A DNA stretch of 52,551 nucleotides. Origin: Streptomyces virginiae. GTDB lineage: Bacteria; Actinomycetota; Actinomycetes; Streptomycetales; Streptomycetaceae. Shown piece by piece: positions 50,200 to 52,551 of the stretch. A program made the translations under genes and the position numbers. The notes under the pieces were generated by a model, which made no database searches, had not been told where the DNA came from, and saw only the letters and a program-made list of their open reading frames with translations. How positions within the stretch are numbered: position 1 is the stretch's first letter; each line of letters starts with the position of its first letter. The DNA lies in contig NZ_JOAK01000037.1 in the NCBI RefSeq assembly GCF_000720455.1, positions 1 to 52,551 of the forward strand, read 5' to 3'.

Positions 50200-50946
50200 A
50201 TGAGTACGACCCGCCCCACCGCCACGACGTCCCCCGACCCGGCCCGGCCCCCGGCCCGCCGCACCGCCCTGCTGCGCCTCACCGCGCTCGTGGCCCTCCC
50301 CCTCGCCGTGACCACCCTCGGCTCCGCGCCCGCCTCCGCACACGGCTCCACCGCCGACCCGGTGAGCCGCAGCCTGGCCTGCACCAAGAACCCGAAGGCG
50401 AGCGAGGCCTGCCGGCTCGCCCTCGCCCAGAGCCCCGGCATCCCCGGCGACTGGAAGTCGATCGTCCAGGGCCGCGCCATCGACCACAGCACCCCGACCT
50501 CCTCCCCGCAGCACCGGGCCCGCATAGCCGACGGCAAGCTGTGCAGCGCCGGCAACGAGCAGTTCTCCGGCCTGGACCTGGCGCGGGACGACTTCCCCTC
50601 GACGACACTGCCCGGCGGCGCCGAGTACGACCTCCGCTACGACATCAGCGCGCTGCACAACCCGTACCGCATGGAGATGTACGTCACCAAGGACGGCTAC
50701 GACCCGAAGAAGCCGCTGAAGTGGTCCGACCTGGAGGACACCCCCTTCCTCAGCGCCGACAACACCGCGGCCACGGCCGCCCCCTCGGGCTTCCTCGGCG
50801 CCAAGGCGTTCACGTTCAAAACGGTGCTCCCGGAAAAGAAGGGCAAGCACCTGATCTACACGATCTGGCACGGGCTGAAGCGGCCCGACGGCTCCTTCCA
50901 GAGCGAGGAGGCCTTCTACTCCTGCTCGGACGTCACCTTCAAGTAG
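50200..50946 (+). CDS. AA10 lytic polysaccharide monooxygenase
   Basis: A 248-aa copper enzyme that cuts crystalline chitin or cellulose by oxidation. Cleavage of the signal peptide after SAPASA exposes His48, the first ligand of the copper histidine brace. His153 in ISALHNPYRMEMYVTKDGY is the likely second. Further family marks are HGSTADPVSR, SAGNEQFSGLD and a late YTIWHGLKRPDGSFQSEEAFYSCSDV. I chose ATG at 50200 because AGGAG precedes it; 50179 lacks one. Pairing with the CBM2-FN3 gene supports a role in attacking insoluble polysaccharide. Chitin or cellulose cannot be decided by eye. Confidence 0.94.
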   Translation: MSTTRPTATTSPDPARPPARRTALLRLTALVALPLAVTTLGSAPASAHGSTADPVSRSLACTKNPKASEACRLALAQSPGIPGDWKSIVQGRAIDHSTPTSSPQHRARIADGKLCSAGNEQFSGLDLARDDFPSTTLPGGAEYDLRYDISALHNPYRMEMYVTKDGYDPKKPLKWSDLEDTPFLSADNTAATAAPSGFLGAKAFTFKTVLPEKKGKHLIYTIWHGLKRPDGSFQSEEAFYSCSDVTFK

Positions 50947-50967
50947 GCGGACGCCGACAGGTCCCGC

Positions 50968-51004
50968 GCCCCGGGCCCGGGTACCCCTCCCTCGGGCTCG
51001 GGGC
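50968..51004 (+). terminator. Terminator hairpin after the LPMO gene
   Basis: A 12-bp stem with one G-U pair, GCCCCGGGCCCG (50968-50979) with CGGGCTCGGGGC (50993-51004), and a 13-base loop, 21 bases beyond the LPMO stop. Confidence 0.65.
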
Positions 51005-51036
51005 CGTGCGTCTCAGGCGTCGTCGGTCTCCGCGTT

Positions 51037-51064
51037 GTGCGTCGTGCGTCGTGCGTCGTGCGGC
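51037..51064. repeat. GTGCGTC heptamer array
   Basis: Three exact tandem heptamers and a fourth with one change, in the gap between the LPMO and the opposing oxidoreductase. No gene is seen here. Confidence 0.8.
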
Positions 51065-51187
51065 GTACGGAGGCGGCTCGTGCACCGGACCGGGTGTTCG
51101 GGGTGGGGCCGCAGCCGGCCCGGGTTGTGCCGTCTGCGGCCCCGGTGGCCCTAGATCAGCGGTTCGGGGGCGGCGGCGCGGGGAGGG

Positions 51188-52093
51188 TCAGGGCAGGAGT
51201 ACGGCCTTGCCCCGGTTGCGGTGGGCTTCCACGTCGGCGTGGGCCTGCGCGGCCTGTGCCAGAGGATAGGTGCGCCAGACCGGCACGGTGAGCTCGCCGG
51301 CCGCGGCCAGCTCCACCAGCTCCTGCAGTACGTGCCCGCTCTGGTCGGCGCTGCCCGCGCTGAAGCGCACGCCGTGCTGCCGGGCGGCCATGTCGGCGAT
51401 GGTGATGACGCTGTCCGCGTCGCCGGTCAGGGCGACCGAGTCGCCGAGAACGCCGGCCCCGGAGGCGTCGAACACGAGGTCGACTCCGCCCGGCGCTGCG
51501 GCCCTCACCCGTTCCAGCCAGCCTTCGCCGTAGCGGACGGCCGTTGCGCCGCACGCGGTGACGCGCTCCACGTCGCGCTCGGCGGCGGTGCCGATGACGG
51601 TGACGCCGCGGGCGACGGCCAGCTGTACGGCGATGAAGCCGACACTGCCGGCCGCCCCGTGGACGAGCAGGGTCCGGCCAGGCTCCACACCCAGCTGGCC
51701 GAGGACGCGGTGCGCGGTCTGGCCGACCGTGACCAGCGAGGCGGCCGTCTCCCACGACACGGCCTCGGGCTTGGCCACCGGGCGTTCCAGCAGGGCGTAC
51801 TCGCTGTAGCTGCCGCCGACCGCCGCTCCGAGGACGTCGTCGCCCACGGCTGCGCCCGCCCCCTCGCCGACGGCGTCGACGACCCCGGCCGCGTCCAGGC
51901 CCGGGATCACCGGGAACCGGGCGGGGGAGACCTCGGCCATCAGGCCGGAGCGGATCTTGATGTCGAGCGGATTCACGGAGGCGGCCCGCACCTTGATCCG
52001 GACTTGGCCCGGGCCCGGCTGCGGCGGTGCGACCTCGGTCGGCCGCAGAACCTCGGACGAGCCGTACTCGGAGAAAGTGATTGCAGTGGACAT
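51188..52093 (-). CDS. Quinone-oxidoreductase-like MDR dehydrogenase
   Basis: A 301-aa medium-chain reductase of the NADPH:quinone oxidoreductase type. N-terminal GroES-like part (PGQVRIKVRAASVNPLDIKIRSG, VIPGLDAAGVV), then a Rossmann fold with LLVHGAAGSVGFIAVQLAVARGVTVIGTA and VDLVFDASG. No structural or catalytic zinc cysteines are visible, as in QOR enzymes. They reduce quinones or enones. Start ATG at 52093 (MSTAITFSEYGSSEVL). Confidence 0.92.
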   Translation of the reverse strand: MSTAITFSEYGSSEVLRPTEVAPPQPGPGQVRIKVRAASVNPLDIKIRSGLMAEVSPARFPVIPGLDAAGVVDAVGEGAGAAVGDDVLGAAVGGSYSEYALLERPVAKPEAVSWETAASLVTVGQTAHRVLGQLGVEPGRTLLVHGAAGSVGFIAVQLAVARGVTVIGTAAERDVERVTACGATAVRYGEGWLERVRAAAPGGVDLVFDASGAGVLGDSVALTGDADSVITIADMAARQHGVRFSAGSADQSGHVLQELVELAAAGELTVPVWRTYPLAQAAQAHADVEAHRNRGKAVLLP

Positions 52094-52199
52094 CGGGAAC
52101 TCCCAGGTGGAGACGGGGGGTAGGAAACCGGCACGCTGTGCCTCACTGTGCGCTCACCAGGGTGGTCACGAGGCGCGGCCGCGCCGACGGGCTCGCCGC

Positions 52200-52310
52200 T
52201 CAGGCGCCCAGAGTGGGGTAGTCGGTGTAGCCGCGGTGGTCGCCGCCGTAGAACGTGGCCGCGTCCGGGGCGTTGAACGGGCCGCCGGCGGCCAGGCGCG
52301 CCGGCAGTCG
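52200..52310 (-). pseudogene. 3' remnant of an Old Yellow Enzyme (alkene reductase) gene
   Basis: The minus strand encodes LPARLAAGGPFNAPDAATFYGGDHRGYTDYPTLGA and a stop. FYGGDxxGYTDYPTL is the C-terminal signature of NemA/XenA-type flavin ene-reductases. Only about 35 codons remain; upstream of the leucine the frame has no family sequence, and the ~330 missing residues are not in the window. It lies behind the quinone-oxidoreductase gene, so the deletion may date from a local rearrangement. Confidence 0.7.
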
Positions 52311-52551
52311 TCGGCACGGGGTGCCGTCACCTTCTGGACCGGATCGGAGGGCCCGGTGCCCGACGGGCGGGAACATTCCGGTTTGGTTGACCGTTCATGC
52401 ACGTGTGGGATGCGGGAAGGGACTGTGTCCCCGGGCCCGACCAATGCCTGCGGGGAAGATCGTTCGGCTGAAGCCCCTCAGAGCCCTCCGCCGCGAGGCG
52501 ACCACCCTTCCCGCCCACACCCTGACCGCCCCGCCCGGCACCCCCCCCCGC

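Noticed and set aside
51037..51064. CRISPR-like repeats
   Set aside because: The units are seven bases in direct tandem with no spacers; the other tandem arrays in the window are likewise microsatellites.
52311..52551. A coding gene at the right edge
   Set aside because: The frames give Arg/Pro-rich shadow sequence with no motif, and no supported start or family was found.

Overview
The window is high-GC DNA (about 72%) with short intergenic gaps, GGAGG-type ribosome sites, frequent GTG starts and many ATGA or GTGA stop/start overlaps. A short chaplin, a chitosan exo-glucosaminidase, an AA10 lytic polysaccharide monooxygenase and families such as DUF6461 point to a Streptomyces or close relative. 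I saw no rRNA, tRNA, CRISPR array, transposase or phage gene. The genes look like chromosomal-arm content: secreted enzymes, small regulators with paired oxidoreductases, resistance, and one compact biosynthetic operon.

Layout. 1-5041: a cell-envelope polysaccharide locus on the minus strand. It has a processive GT2 synthase followed by one polypeptide that fuses a membrane acyltransferase, an SGNH esterase-like domain and a GH16 glucanase. 5281-7862: an iron-sulfur photolyase, divergent from a ZnF-UBP protein coupled to a DUF427 protein. 7933-15344: a tightly coupled five-gene minus-strand operon. Its order is PaaK-like ligase, MFS exporter, double GNAT, LuxE-like acyl-protein synthetase, and a LuxC reductase fused to a second PaaK-like ligase. 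It keeps the catalytic cysteines of LuxE and LuxC but has no luciferase, so I read it as an aldehyde-producing biosynthetic module. This is the best candidate for an undescribed system.

15786-31894: mixed metabolic and regulatory genes. They are a DUF1398 protein, a GH2 exo-glucosaminidase, a flavodoxin-fold reductase, a possible PD-(D/E)XK protein, an NTF2-like secreted protein, an NmrA/AraC pair, a GNAT, a divergent tryptophan-dioxygenase-like protein, an HxlR/imine-reductase-like divergent pair, a secreted trypsin-like protease, DUF6461, barstar, a small gene coupled to an SRPBCC gene, and a HAD hydrolase. 32191-38174: a ThiF/GNAT coupled pair, a PPOX-fold protein, a rifamycin phosphotransferase gene preceded by a rifamycin-associated-element-like repeat, and a GPP34 protein.

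38490-52551: a small membrane protein, then a protein joining an extracellular-contractile-injection-system-type leader to a Tiki/EreA-like domain (candidate toxin). These are followed by small membrane proteins, a TetR regulator, an aldo/keto reductase, a type II NADH dehydrogenase-like protein, a secreted basic protein, a chaplin with a cluster of hairpins behind it, an SDR, a zinc-ribbon protein, an AlbA_2 ATP-binding protein, a CBM2-FN3 protein next to an LPMO (chitin or cellulose attack), a quinone-oxidoreductase-like gene, and the 3' remnant of an Old Yellow Enzyme gene.

All functions are assigned by reading motifs and recalled family features; no database search was run.
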